Source of the DNA: Oscillospiraceae bacterium
GTDB lineage: Bacteria; Bacillota; Clostridia; Oscillospirales; Oscillospiraceae
Direction of reading: 5' to 3'
Assembly: GCA_009777775.1 (NCBI GenBank)
Contig: WRLE01000001.1
Coordinates: 216,768 to 280,767, forward strand
Length of the DNA: 64,000 bases
Positions 8,026-16,716 of the stretch are shown here, piece by piece (within the stretch, counting starts at the first letter, position 1; each line of letters starts with the position of its first letter). A program made the translations under genes and the position numbers. The notes beneath the pieces were generated by a model. The model searched no databases. It was not told the origin of the DNA and saw nothing but the letters and a program-made list of their open reading frames with translations.

Positions 8026-8427
8026 TTAAATTTTCGGGGCTAAATAAGCTATAGTTAATGTAGCAATGGCAGCACCAGATACTAAGAGTAATATACCCCT
8101 GCTACTGACATTACCAGTATATTCTAATACTGACACCCATAGATTTGAGATACAATAAACAGCTCCAGATACACCTAAAACGGCACCAGACTTTCCTCGC
8201 ATAGTAGATTTTGTTCCTGGTGCAATGGTATTATTTTTATCGTACTTTGTTAATTTGTTATGCTTTATTAAATAATTGAGAAGAAGAAATATATTAATAA
8301 TTAAACAAATCATTGAACCATAAAGAATAACCACATCTCCTGTGCGTCGATAAATTGTTCTGCATATTGTTGCTATAAATATTAATCTACATATCAATGC
8401 TAAATTCTTATCGTTTTGTGTATTCAT
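8026..8427 (-). CDS. Hypothetical membrane protein (133 aa)
   Basis: Not a family I recognise. Hydrophobic segments are visible near 9-22, 34-53, 83-98 and 111-130, with a charged, Lys-rich loop (about 54-80) between the second and third. It ends LAPKI. It stands alone on the minus strand between the toxin-antitoxin pair and the first CPBP gene, with its own gap on each side. Composition resembles the small membrane proteins of the bacteriocin operon, so an accessory or immunity role is possible but unsupported. Confidence 0.5.
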   Translation of the reverse strand: MNTQNDKNLALICRLIFIATICRTIYRRTGDVVILYGSMICLIINIFLLLNYLIKHNKLTKYDKNNTIAPGTKSTMRGKSGAVLGVSGAVYCISNLWVSVLEYTGNVSSRGILLLVSGAAIATLTIAYLAPKI

Positions 8428-8570
8428 GTAATAAATCCATTTCCATGATGTGTCTGAGGTGTGAGGGGCATTTTATATACCCCAATAATAACACATTATA
8501 TCTAGTATTTTTAGCTTAATTCTATTTTTACTTTTTCAGTGGTCTAAATCAAAACATTAGCAGTATTAAT

Positions 8571-9416
8571 TCATGATTCAATAAAAACCGGCACAGCTGC
8601 TGGTTGCTTTCGTAAGAGGAAACCACCGACAAGCGTAAAAACGACACCGACGATGATGATATACCATACTACGGTGTCTATGTTATCAACACCAATAAAC
8701 TGAAGAGAAGCCGCAAAAAAGTTAAATGCCATATGACCAACGATGCAGGGCCAGAGCTTCCTATATCGCAAGTACAGCAAGCCTAGTGCTATCCCTGCGA
8801 TGCTAGCAGATACTATTTGTAAAGGGGCGATATGAACTAAACCGAAAAGCAATGCTTGAACCACAACAGCTACACCAGGTTTCATCCATGACATGAGCCT
8901 GCTAAACACGAAACCTCGAAAACACATTTCTTCTACAATTGGTGCAGCAATCACAACAGAAATAAAATATACTAGATGGTTACCATCTAATGCATTACTT
9001 GTGTTGTACTGATCAGAAGTGAGTAGGTTAGACAGCCCCGTTATACTTAGTAAAGTCGCAATTAAAACATTAATACCCATGAACAACATGAATACGCATA
9101 AAGCTAAGTTAAGTGGTTTCATCTTATGAACATATTGTGGAAGCTGCTCTTCTGTTTTTTCCCAATCTTTGCGTACACTTAAATAGTAAATGATTCCTGC
9201 AATAATATAAGATACATACAAAATGGTTTCCTGGAGATATAGTTGCCATATAGATGTTTTGTTATTTATATCAAGAAAAACATCGTATAATAAAACCGCA
9301 GCTGCACCTAACATAGCGGGGACAAATTGGCAGAGATAGTATGCGAATATTGGAGTAATAGAACGCCATACATTGCGAAAAATTGATTGTTTTTCTACCA
9401 TTTCCATGTTCATCAT
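8571..9416 (-). CDS. CPBP-family intramembrane protease, copy 1
   Basis: A roughly 280-residue polytopic protein (about eight hydrophobic segments) with the three CPBP/Abi active-site motifs in order: EEMCFR, FGLVH and HMAFN. The family includes CAAX-type prenyl proteases and bacteriocin self-immunity proteins (PlnI-like); near a GG-leader peptide locus the latter role is attractive. The exact start is uncertain because AAAGGAG lies immediately before the first of several closely spaced ATGs (9416, 9413, 9407, 9401); 9407 has the best spacing. The conserved promoter element at 9469-9510 lies upstream. The C-terminus (LLRKQPAAVPV) carries the KQPA signature seen in most copies of this array. 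Confidence 0.9.
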   Translation of the reverse strand: MMNMEMVEKQSIFRNVWRSITPIFAYYLCQFVPAMLGAAAVLLYDVFLDINNKTSIWQLYLQETILYVSYIIAGIIYYLSVRKDWEKTEEQLPQYVHKMKPLNLALCVFMLFMGINVLIATLLSITGLSNLLTSDQYNTSNALDGNHLVYFISVVIAAPIVEEMCFRGFVFSRLMSWMKPGVAVVVQALLFGLVHIAPLQIVSASIAGIALGLLYLRYRKLWPCIVGHMAFNFFAASLQFIGVDNIDTVVWYIIIVGVVFTLVGGFLLRKQPAAVPVFIES

Positions 9417-9468
9417 GCTCCTTTCATTTGTAACACGAACTTATATTCATGCGCCTTTGATGCACCTT

Positions 9469-9510
9469 TGATATTGGAGTCAATTTATCAGATTTTTTAG
9501 AGTTTGTCTA
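9469..9510 (-). promoter_or_regulatory. Conserved CPBP promoter element, copy 2
   Basis: Minus strand: TAGACA (9505-9510), 17 nt, TAAATT (9482-9487), then GACTCCAATATCA and an 11-bp near-direct repeat (ATCAAAGGTGC, ATCAAAGGCGC). The same block recurs at 21731-21779 ahead of another CPBP gene and, shorter, at 6831-6871. Confidence 0.65.
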
Positions 9511-9662
9511 CAGCAGTATTTAACTACTCACATATCTTCGTCAACAAATAATATGAACATATTGAAAAATAGAGCATTTCATCAAGAAATATGCATATTT
9601 GACAATAATGCTTTTACGATGATAATCTATGCAAAACTTTTTAAGTGCGGGAGCTGATAGAT

Positions 9663-10622
9663 TTGAGCAAATTGTCTTTGAGCGATTTTACTGATGGAAT
9701 TATAGCTAGCCATGAAACAAGGTTCAACAAAGAGGAGAAAACGCAGTTTCTGGAATATGCAAAACAACGTTTTATGGATCTGGGTTACAACGATTCTGAT
9801 ATTTTAATACAGAAAAGTTTCTTCGGTGGACGAAACCTTATTATAGGATCACCCGATGCAAACATAATAATCACCGCTCATTACGATACACCAGCTCGTA
9901 ATGGGCGTATTGCTCTGCCTTTTTTCAATATCTTCGGAATGAAACTGTCTTCTGTCCTGTCTCTTGTATATATGATTCCGCTTTTATATTTTTTACATTT
10001 GCCTAGTATCTTTGCTCAAAATTTCAGATTTGGTGTAGCAATCGAATTCTATATTAGAAACTTGTGGATATTTCTATTTCTAGCAGCTTTGATGCTTTTT
10101 AGGAACAAACACAACCACAACGACAATACCAGTGGTTGCGTTGGCGTGTATGGACTCGCAACGCTCATTTCGGAAAATCCAGAGTTGAAAAGCAAATGCG
10201 CTTTTATACTTTTCGACAATGAAGAAAAGGGTTTGTTTGGCTCAATTGCCTATGCAAGTTGGAGAAAAAGGAATTATCCAGGTAAATCAGACTTTCGTGT
10301 ATATAACCTCGACTGTATCGGCGTTGGCGATATACTTCTCATTGCAGCAAAACAAAACTCTCCAGCTTGGAAGCTTCTTCCTGAGTTGTCAGAGTTTTTC
10401 GAAAGCTCGGGTATTAATACTGTTCACAGAACCAGCAATGTCTTTGGTTTCATGGGCGACCATGCAAGTTTCGATTGGGGTGTTGTTTTTACTTTTGTTA
10501 AAAACGCAAAGCTAACCGGTCTATATATACCGAATATTCATACTTCGAAAGACACTGTGCTAAACATCGAACCAATTGAGTATCTATGCGCTACGATATT
10601 CACGTTTATCAGCGAGCAATAA
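9663..10622 (+). CDS. M28-type metallopeptidase with membrane insert
   Basis: The M28 zinc-ligand set can be read in order: AHYDT, the Asp in HNDNTSG, the Glu pair in DNEEKG, the Asp in DCIGVGD and a final His in PNIHTSKDT. An insertion between the first and second ligand carries two to three hydrophobic segments (around LSLVYMIPLLYFLHL and LWIFLFLAALMLF), so the enzyme is probably membrane-anchored with its catalytic half on one face. I prefer the TTG at 9663, which follows GGGAG with 9-nt spacing; a GTG at 9645 would add six residues but has no ribosome binding site. Only plus-strand gene in this stretch besides the recombinase; substrate unknown (aminopeptidase activity is usual for the family). 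Confidence 0.8.
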   Translation: MSKLSLSDFTDGIIASHETRFNKEEKTQFLEYAKQRFMDLGYNDSDILIQKSFFGGRNLIIGSPDANIIITAHYDTPARNGRIALPFFNIFGMKLSSVLSLVYMIPLLYFLHLPSIFAQNFRFGVAIEFYIRNLWIFLFLAALMLFRNKHNHNDNTSGCVGVYGLATLISENPELKSKCAFILFDNEEKGLFGSIAYASWRKRNYPGKSDFRVYNLDCIGVGDILLIAAKQNSPAWKLLPELSEFFESSGINTVHRTSNVFGFMGDHASFDWGVVFTFVKNAKLTGLYIPNIHTSKDTVLNIEPIEYLCATIFTFISEQ

Positions 10623-10654
10623 TATAGCTGATAAAGCTGTACTAAGACAATAAG

Positions 10655-10744
10655 CTAGGCATATTTTGGTTTCATCCACGACATAATACGATTTTGAACA
10701 AAACCTCGGAAGCATATTTCTTCCACTATAGGTGCCAAAGTCAT
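10655..10744 (-). pseudogene. CPBP protease gene fragment
   Basis: The minus-strand frame reads MTLAPIVEEICFRGF and on to MSWMKPKYA before a stop, which is the first active-site motif of CPBP proteases with its usual flanks (compare APIVEEMCFRGF and LMSWMKPG in copy 1). The rest of the gene is absent on both sides. It sits between the M28 gene and the end of the DNA methyltransferase gene, so insertion or deletion here removed most of a CPBP copy. Confidence 0.8.
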
Positions 10745-10776
10745 ATTGAACGAAAAGGTTCTTTCTTATTACTTGT

Positions 10777-12270
10777 CTAATCGAATACACCAGTATCTAT
10801 AATTGCACTGACAAGCTTTTCTATCACAGGAATAGACACGCTGTTACCTATCAGCTTCATCCACTTTGACCTTGATTCGGGTAGATGGAAATCATCTGGA
10901 AAACCTTGTATCCTACACGCTTCAATTTTGGTGATTTTTCTATAGTTACCCTTTAGGTACACCTTTTCGAGAAAACTTCGTTTATACTCTTCTTCGCCAG
11001 TTGCTGTTATTGAAACATTGGTAACATAGTCGTTCGTATCGCTGGCAACGAGAGTTGGAAAAATGCTCGAGCTTGGAAGAAAAATACGACTGACACCATA
11101 TAAACCTGTGCTTATCTTGCGTTGTTTAAAATCGTAGCGAGTTTCGGAGCAACTAATTATCCCCTTTTGCTCTAACGATTCAATAGTTTCAGACAACTTT
11201 ATTCTAGCTGACCTTATATCTCTATCCATAAGTAATATATCAGGTATAATTATACCTTTTTCGTGCTTTCCAAGGACAATTGTCTCTTCGGGTGTTATAT
11301 TAGAGGAACAGTCTTGTACTATTTCATATGCATAGTTCTCTTTTTTTAGAATCCCCATATTTGTTAAATCTTCGATTTCCTCAACGGTAATCTTTTTGTC
11401 AAAGAATTGGAAATGTTCAATGGACAAAGGATTTCCGTCTAGGGGTCCGAATTCTTTTTTTCGCCTGTTTTTTAGTAAAATTAGGCATATGTGCTTTTGT
11501 CGCTCGGTTGTTTCCATTATGTCCCATGAGTGGATTGTTGTAGACCCGTTTCTTAAATCGTTGAATAGAAAGTAATCATTATGTCCATTGTTGTTTTTCG
11601 ACAAGCTTGTATATTTTGATGTTGGGGTTGATATATCACCAAACAAATTAGTAGTGGATTCCAAATCGTAGGGTTGCGGCATCTCAACGATTTCATCTTC
11701 GATTATGTCTGCTAACCTAATCTTTTCATTAGCTCCATCTGGTATTTTGAAAGCATCACCATAACGTTTATCAAAAAAGCCGATTATATATATCCTGACC
11801 CTACTTTGCGGTACTCCGTAATTATATGAGTTGAGCAAATAATGAGCAGCATTGTACCCCGCTTCTCTGATGCGCTCCATTATGAAGCGGAGAGAATCCT
11901 TGTTTCTAGGGTCTGCTAGTCCTTTTACATTTTCAAATATAAATGCTTTTGGCTTCGATTGGTTTAACAAATAGAGCGCGTCATTCCACAGTTGCCCACG
12001 ATCATCATCGAACCCGAGGTTTTTCCCAGCTATTGACCAGCTTTGGCATGGTACTCCAGCGGTTATTAAATCGTTTGGCGGCAAAGTTTTCAAAAGAGTT
12101 ATATCACCGAGGTTTGTACCGATACTATCGGGGTAATTCAGTTCATATGTGTTTATAGCATCGTTATTTATTTCCGAATACGCTATCGTCCTGCCGCCAC
12201 ATTTATCGATTGCGCTACGAAACCCGCCGATTCCAGCAAATAAGTCAATTGCGGTAAATCTTTTTGACAT
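10777..12270 (-). CDS. C5-cytosine DNA methyltransferase (orphan)
   Basis: A 497-residue enzyme with the class motifs in order: AdoMet-binding DLFAGIGG (9-16), catalytic Cys75 in PCQS, ENV (113-115) and the QSRVR box (155-159), then near the C-terminus IQGFPDDF and GNSVS. It transfers a methyl group to C5 of cytosine within a short DNA target. The target-recognition region (about 220-430) is longer than usual and contains a stretch with alternating helix and charged residues (WDIMETTERQKH onward) that may be an inserted winged-helix-like part. No restriction endonuclease is recognisable beside it; a 53-residue frame lies 9 nt upstream. GGAG precedes the ATG at 12270. Confidence 0.92.
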   Translation of the reverse strand: MSKRFTAIDLFAGIGGFRSAIDKCGGRTIAYSEINNDAINTYELNYPDSIGTNLGDITLLKTLPPNDLITAGVPCQSWSIAGKNLGFDDDRGQLWNDALYLLNQSKPKAFIFENVKGLADPRNKDSLRFIMERIREAGYNAAHYLLNSYNYGVPQSRVRIYIIGFFDKRYGDAFKIPDGANEKIRLADIIEDEIVEMPQPYDLESTTNLFGDISTPTSKYTSLSKNNNGHNDYFLFNDLRNGSTTIHSWDIMETTERQKHICLILLKNRRKKEFGPLDGNPLSIEHFQFFDKKITVEEIEDLTNMGILKKENYAYEIVQDCSSNITPEETIVLGKHEKGIIIPDILLMDRDIRSARIKLSETIESLEQKGIISCSETRYDFKQRKISTGLYGVSRIFLPSSSIFPTLVASDTNDYVTNVSITATGEEEYKRSFLEKVYLKGNYRKITKIEACRIQGFPDDFHLPESRSKWMKLIGNSVSIPVIEKLVSAIIDTGVFD

Positions 12271-12279
12271 ATATAACTC

Positions 12280-12441
12280 CTATAGTATAAGGGCTACATA
12301 CAACGGCTTTTGTGCATGGTGTTTTTCTGGAATAAATGGATCATCGCTAAGGACTCTTTTCAATATTCTTTCCATCATGCTTTGTATTATATTACTAACT
12401 GCTTCTGTTACTGCACTGTTGGCATCAGTATTGTTATCCAT
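12280..12441 (-). CDS. Small ORF upstream of the methyltransferase (53 aa)
   Basis: An ATG at 12441 behind AGGAGGAG opens a 53-codon frame (MDNNTDANSAVTEAVSNIIQ at its start, KPLYVALIL at its end). Its TAG is in the same frame as the methyltransferase ATG three codons later. The product is a short helical protein of no family I can name. It may be a regulator of the methyltransferase or the amino-terminal stub of a lost restriction endonuclease; the DPFIPEK...KPLYVALI pattern is suggestive of the latter, but I cannot confirm it. Confidence 0.5.
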   Translation of the reverse strand: MDNNTDANSAVTEAVSNIIQSMMERILKRVLSDDPFIPEKHHAQKPLYVALIL

Positions 12442-12563
12442 TCTGTTCTAGCTCCTCCTGTTATTCCATTGATTCTAGCACAAAAAGACAATAATTGCTA
12501 TTATGAAAATTGAAACTGATTTTACGAAATAGCAAAAATGTTACTAGTCATAGGGCAACAATC

Positions 12564-12658
12564 CAGTGTCATTTAAGAGGACACCTGCGACCGAAGAATC
12601 TCAATAATCGGCAGTTTGGTGTAATGAGATTCTTCGTTGGTGCTCTTAAATGACACTG
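12564..12658. repeat. Long two-tier hairpin in 340-nt intergenic gap
   Basis: Outer arms 12564-12579 and 12643-12658 are perfect 16-nt inverted repeats (CAGTGTCATTTAAGAG and its complement). Inner arms 12593-12603 and 12625-12635 (GAAGAATCTCA and its complement) are perfect over 11 nt. No T-tract follows on either strand. It could be a small non-autonomous element or a structured RNA. Nothing else was recognised in 12442-12792. Confidence 0.7.
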
Positions 12659-12792
12659 TTGGTGCGTACTATTTATAAGCTAACTAGCAATGCAAAAGAT
12701 TCTAGCACCCCCGTGACCAGTGACGCTTGTACATACATTTATTTATGAGTATTAAAGTGTCACCCTTATCAATACAAATATTATGAAATGCA

Positions 12793-13617
12793 TTAGCTAT
12801 ATATTATTTTAGCTGGTGGTTGATTAATTAAAAACACTCCACCAACACCACTTAGGATGACTCCTATAATTAGTATATGGGTTAGTGTCATTTCATAATT
12901 ACCTATTAAGGGTACAGAACTAACAAGAAAAGCAGGTAAATTCATTGCAGCATGAGCAATAACACATAGACCAGTGTTACGAAAACGTAAATATAGCGAC
13001 CCTAAAACGATACCAAGTACGAATGAATATATTATTTGAACAAAATGTATATGAATAATACCAAACAACACGGCTTGAATGAGTATTGCAATTTTTGGTT
13101 TTGTAATAGATAACAAATAATTTAGCATGAGCCCACGAAAGCACAATTCTTCTACTATTGGTGCATTAAGGATAGTAGAAACGAAATGGATAAATGCATA
13201 GTCAAAACTATATGACTTTATATATTCTTCATATTCATAAAGCTCAGTTAATTTAGTTACTCTGATAGTGAAACTAACCAAAAGCATTAAGCCGAACGAA
13301 GTAATAGAAACAAGAAATCCTAAAACAATTTTATTGTTATTATGTGTGTATAACGGACTTGTTTTTCGTATTTCTTTTATTTTCGATATATAATAAAACA
13401 CATAAAGAATTATAAATGTTATGTCAGATATAGTATTAATTACAATTCTGGAATAAACAATAGAAGATGATTTCTCAGAAAAAAAAGCTTCAATTATTTT
13501 TTCAAATACTATTCGTATAATGTCTCCGAAAAACTGAGATATTATACCGACTATTAAAAATGCAACTAATGGCTTGACTGTTAGCCAAACTTTGCTCCTC
13601 ACGGTATAATTTGACAT
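12793..13617 (-). CDS. CPBP-family intramembrane protease, copy 2
   Basis: A 274-residue polytopic protein with intact motifs EELCFR, FGIIH and HAAMN. It is the most diverged full-length copy: the C-terminus ends INQPPAKI instead of KQPA and the N-terminal half (MSNYTVRSKVWLTVKPLVAF) has little in common with the others. GGAGA lies before the ATG. Family function is cleavage within or near the membrane; bacteriocin immunity or peptide maturation is possible in this context. Confidence 0.88.
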   Translation of the reverse strand: MSNYTVRSKVWLTVKPLVAFLIVGIISQFFGDIIRIVFEKIIEAFFSEKSSSIVYSRIVINTISDITFIILYVFYYISKIKEIRKTSPLYTHNNNKIVLGFLVSITSFGLMLLVSFTIRVTKLTELYEYEEYIKSYSFDYAFIHFVSTILNAPIVEELCFRGLMLNYLLSITKPKIAILIQAVLFGIIHIHFVQIIYSFVLGIVLGSLYLRFRNTGLCVIAHAAMNLPAFLVSSVPLIGNYEMTLTHILIIGVILSGVGGVFLINQPPAKIIYS

Positions 13618-13746
13618 TTGATAATTCTCTCCATTTTAAAAGAAGTGCAATTTAATAACTTCCTGTTTCATATCTGTTTACTCCGATAATACTATATTTA
13701 GTGGGAATTACCTTTTTATCAATATGAATATACAATACATTTATAC

Positions 13747-14169
13747 TTATTCCACAGCATTTATTGATTTGCTCTTTACTTGATCATAATACATACTAAA
13801 TTGTTGTGGTGATACAAGCAGTATTTTTTGTTTATTGCTTTCTGTCCATACAATTTTGATTTTTTTATTGGAAAGTGATAAATAAGAAAATCCTTTTTCG
13901 GTAACACTTATTTCAATAATAGATTCATATGGTACAAAATAGCTAAATACTCCAAAGAATTTTATGTAAATTCCACTTTCTTCAAGCTTTGTTATAGAAC
14001 ATAATATTAATATAAATAATGGAGAATAAAATAAAAATGTTATAACTAATACTATTGTTATGTTAGTTAGTGTTATACCAGTTCTATAAAAACATAAAAC
14101 CCACGAAAAAAACAAAGGGAGTAGTATTGGTATAATATATTTCGGCTCTATACGGTTACGGTAGACCAT
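13747..14169 (-). CDS. Small membrane protein with PH-like C-terminal domain
   Basis: A 140-residue protein with two hydrophobic segments (about 12-27 and 33-58) and a soluble C-terminal part whose pattern (GIYIKFFGVFSYFVPYESIIEISV then KKIKIVW) looks like the small bacterial PH-type domains that follow membrane anchors. I cannot assign a function. It sits between an intact and a broken CPBP gene on the same strand. Confidence 0.5.
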   Translation of the reverse strand: MVYRNRIEPKYIIPILLPLFFSWVLCFYRTGITLTNITIVLVITFLFYSPLFILILCSITKLEESGIYIKFFGVFSYFVPYESIIEISVTEKGFSYLSLSNKKIKIVWTESNKQKILLVSPQQFSMYYDQVKSKSINAVE

Positions 14170-14217
14170 AAATCATCACCTTGTTATTAATACTCATCAT
14201 CGGTGCATCAGTTAATA

Positions 14218-14711
14218 CTAGTGATATACATGGGATAGTAGTTGAGCTGTATTACTTGTTTCTTCTACAGTTATATCGTCAATAGGTTGAGCAGCTGGTT
14301 GCTTGAGTATAATATATGCTCCAATAAAGGAAAAAGCAGACCCTATGACAAAAATGTGTGTAAGGGTGATTTCGTCTACGACTAATTCAACCAGAGTTAG
14401 CAGCCACGAAGCCAGATTTGTATTAAAAACTGCGTGAGCTAAAATGCAGAGCCATAGTTTTCGGAAACGGACATAAAGCAAACCATACACTATACCGGAA
14501 AGAGCGGTATATAAAGCTTGGATTAGGTTCATATGAAAAAGTCCAAAGATGATAGCTTGAACTAGAATTGCTACCCATGGCTTTGCCTATGTCATCAAGC
14601 GTCCATGTACGACACCGCGTAAACATAATTCCTCGGTAATTGGTGCGACAATAACAGCTGAGATAATAGCCGTGAATGCACTCCAATTGCTAAAGGTTTC
14701 TTTAAGGTGAG
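14218..14711 (-). pseudogene. CPBP protease pseudogene, mosaic and 5' truncated
   Basis: The frame carries ITEELCLRGVVHGRLMT, then an in-frame TAG (14587-14589) where the paralogue at 18701-19555 has a Trp codon, then continues AKPWVAILVQAIIFGLFHMN to the normal end LSHVYH. The N-terminal half of the gene is missing: homology stops at about 14711, directly against the stop codon of the upstream gene. The part before about 14530 resembles copy 3 (16772-17659), while the 14530-14711 part is nearly base-for-base like copy 5 (18701-19555). That is the signature of recombination between paralogues. Confidence 0.85.
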
Positions 14712-14717
14712 CGATTG

Positions 14718-15269
14718 CTATTTAGTTGCTGTAACAGTTTTGCCATTATTTTTAACTTTGGTTGATGGTGACATTTTTATAAGTTTTATGAACACATAAA
14801 TATCATCTAAAGAGCCACAAAAATTTGCAATGAATAAAAGATACACAATGAAAGCCCATTTTATAGATGATGCTATGTGCAAACATATAAAGACTAGGCT
14901 TAAAAATATAACAGGGGTCATCGTTATTACCAGATATGCGTTACGGTTAAAATAATTGCTACTACTCCAGGTACAATTATATATTCGAGACAGTTTAAAT
15001 TTAACATTCTTACCTCGAAAGAATTTCATAATAATAACATGAAGTAGTTCATGTACAATAATAAGCAAAAAGACTGCAATCATTAGATAAAACGATAAAT
15101 TTTCCTTCTTATTAGGATTGTAGGTCTCTCTAAAACGTAGCGTATTGAATGGAAAAGTAATATGATATAAATATATTGCTAAGATAATGATGAGGATCTG
15201 TAATAAGTAAATCAAATACCTATGTATCCCCTTTACCTCATAATTAATAATACCAACTTCATTTTCCAT
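14718..15269 (-). CDS. DUF3267-like putative membrane zincin
   Basis: A 183-residue protein with hydrophobic segments near 20-38, 62-82, 110-130 and 135-152. The second contains HELLHVI, an HExxH metal-binding motif, in the setting usual for DUF3267 proteins (site-2-protease-like, proposed zinc peptidases). Its stop codon abuts the truncated CPBP pseudogene, so the last residues (around KNNGKTVTATK) may be novel sequence created by that junction. It is another predicted membrane protease in a region already full of them. Activity and substrate are unknown. Confidence 0.65.
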   Translation of the reverse strand: MENEVGIINYEVKGIHRYLIYLLQILIIILAIYLYHITFPFNTLRFRETYNPNKKENLSFYLMIAVFLLIIVHELLHVIIMKFFRGKNVKFKLSRIYNCTWSSSNYFNRNAYLVITMTPVIFLSLVFICLHIASSIKWAFIVYLLFIANFCGSLDDIYVFIKLIKMSPSTKVKNNGKTVTATK

Positions 15270-15416
15270 GTCTACCCCTTCTTAATTATTGGTGATAATT
15301 ATATTGTTTATCTATGGTGTAGGTGTAACTGCACAGCTGTGGTAGATTTAATTGAATGAATCCGCCGACACAACTCCGTATTTGTCTTTGGTGTAATATT
15401 ATAGGGTCTTTTATTA

Positions 15417-15818
15417 CTACAAACTAAAGAGTTCCGCAATTTCTGTATACTCACCTTTGATAATGTTTTTCCATTTTTGAGTTTCATTTGGTGGGGATAT
15501 ATCATTTTTAGAGTACACAAGGAGTATTTTCACTTCTCGCATATCTTCGTCAACAAACAATATGCATCTATTTCCAGATGCCTTTGGCGACATACGAGTA
15601 CCATCAACGGCAAAATCAAGCTTAACTAATTTATAACAACCGGAGATCGATATGAGATCAGCGCGGTTATATAGCAACATATTATCTATACGTTCACAGA
15701 CCGCAATGATTGTTCGCTCAGTTGCCAGCCATTTGTCTTTGTATGTTTTATAAAACTTATTGATATAGTGTCGTTCTGTAAAAGACTCAAATTGAACTCT
15801 ATAATTGAATTGGTCCAT
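15417..15818 (-). CDS. Putative toxin of a PanA-type toxin-antitoxin pair
   Basis: A 133-residue soluble protein whose gene overlaps the end of the HTH-Panacea antitoxin gene by 20 nt. The C-terminal half (KLVKLDFAVDGTRMSPKASG, then RCILFVDE, then VKILLVYSKNDI) looks like a RelE/HigB-type small alpha/beta fold: two strands, a Met/Pro/Lys-rich loop and a final strand. PanA antitoxins are known to pair with many unrelated toxins, so the position is stronger evidence than the fold. Alternative: a partner of unknown mechanism. Confidence 0.65.
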   Translation of the reverse strand: MDQFNYRVQFESFTERHYINKFYKTYKDKWLATERTIIAVCERIDNMLLYNRADLISISGCYKLVKLDFAVDGTRMSPKASGNRCILFVDEDMREVKILLVYSKNDISPPNETQKWKNIIKGEYTEIAELFSL

Positions 15819-16518
15819 ATACGCGCTCTGGCTCCTCTTGAGTAATAAGGCTGTATGGAATTATTTCACCATCTCTGCAGATTTGCCATGGAAGCTGCTC
15901 ATGTGTGAAGTTCACAATATCATCAGTAGACTTTCCACTCCATGCTTTACCAATCTTTTCAATAAGATTAAGCTCATCATTTGTCAATCTACTAGCGGGA
16001 GCTTCCTTCTCTATTAGTGAAAACAAGATAGCCTTTCCCTTTGGTTCGCGAATTATGGTTCCGTCATCTTCCAATTCGTCCAGTGCGCGAAAATATACAT
16101 CTGCAACTGGTCCGCGTTGTAATTTACGATAAGTCATGCCAGACATTGGTGAGGAGTTCAGATAATACCATATGAAATCTGCTAAATATACTAGCTTAGC
16201 AAGTTTCGTTTTCGTAATTTTTCCATCATCGTCAGCTCCATGTTTGAGAGCGTTTAGAATCATCTGTTTATACTTTTCGGTGGATTTAATAATATCAGAG
16301 AATGCCGATGTACCATCAGCTATGCCTAATATGTCATCAAAACTAATACGCAGCATAGAAGATAGAGCTTCTGCTTGACGAATGGTGAGGTCTTTTTTAC
16401 CAGCCTCGATGTTTATATAGGTGGGACGGCTAACACCTATTGCATGGGCTACTTGCTCCTGTGTATAGCCACGAGCCAAACGAGCTTGTTCAATATTATT
16501 TGAAAAGTTCCTATTCAT
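15799..16518 (-). CDS. HTH-XRE and Panacea (DUF4065/SocA-like) antitoxin
   Basis: The start is the ATG at 16518 behind AGAAGG; a longer frame to 16560 has no site. Residues 5-60 form an XRE-type helix-turn-helix (ARGYTQEQVAHAIGVSRPTY, then AGKKDLT). Residues about 85-220 are a Panacea domain, with the typical TKTKLAKLVYLADFIWY, a GPV turn (QRGPVADVYF) and LTNDELNLIEKI. By family knowledge PanA proteins neutralise the toxin encoded beside them and the HTH half represses the operon. The promoter upstream is strong. The gene overlaps the toxin gene by 20 nt. Confidence 0.9.
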   Translation of the reverse strand: MNRNFSNNIEQARLARGYTQEQVAHAIGVSRPTYINIEAGKKDLTIRQAEALSSMLRISFDDILGIADGTSAFSDIIKSTEKYKQMILNALKHGADDDGKITKTKLAKLVYLADFIWYYLNSSPMSGMTYRKLQRGPVADVYFRALDELEDDGTIIREPKGKAILFSLIEKEAPASRLTNDELNLIEKIGKAWSGKSTDDIVNFTHEQLPWQICRDGEIIPYSLITQEEPERVYGPIQL

Positions 16519-16548
16519 GATTATATTCCCTTCTGATTTGCTAAAACT

Positions 16549-16577
16549 ATTATAGCACACCTACACAAACAAATCAA
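16549..16577 (-). promoter_or_regulatory. Sigma-A promoter of the PanA-type operon
   Basis: Minus strand: TTGATT (16572-16577), 17 nt, TATAAT (16549-16554, perfect). It lies 30 nt upstream of the antitoxin start and is the probable target of its HTH domain. Confidence 0.8.
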
Positions 16578-16716
16578 CATCGCATGTTAAAAATATTTAC
16601 AAATACGAACCTCATGATTGACATGGGTGGCATTGGGAGTATTAATTTACGAATAAGCATGTATTACGATGGCGATGAATGAAATGATAAATTTATAATC
16701 AATAAGTGATATAATG

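Noticed and set aside
10584..10790. 68-codon minus-strand frame across the CPBP fragment
   Set aside because: The CPBP homology is in another frame; this frame overlaps the ends of two real genes.
15308..15520. 70-codon minus-strand frame after the PanA-type toxin
   Set aside because: It overlaps the toxin C-terminus out of frame and has no site or family.
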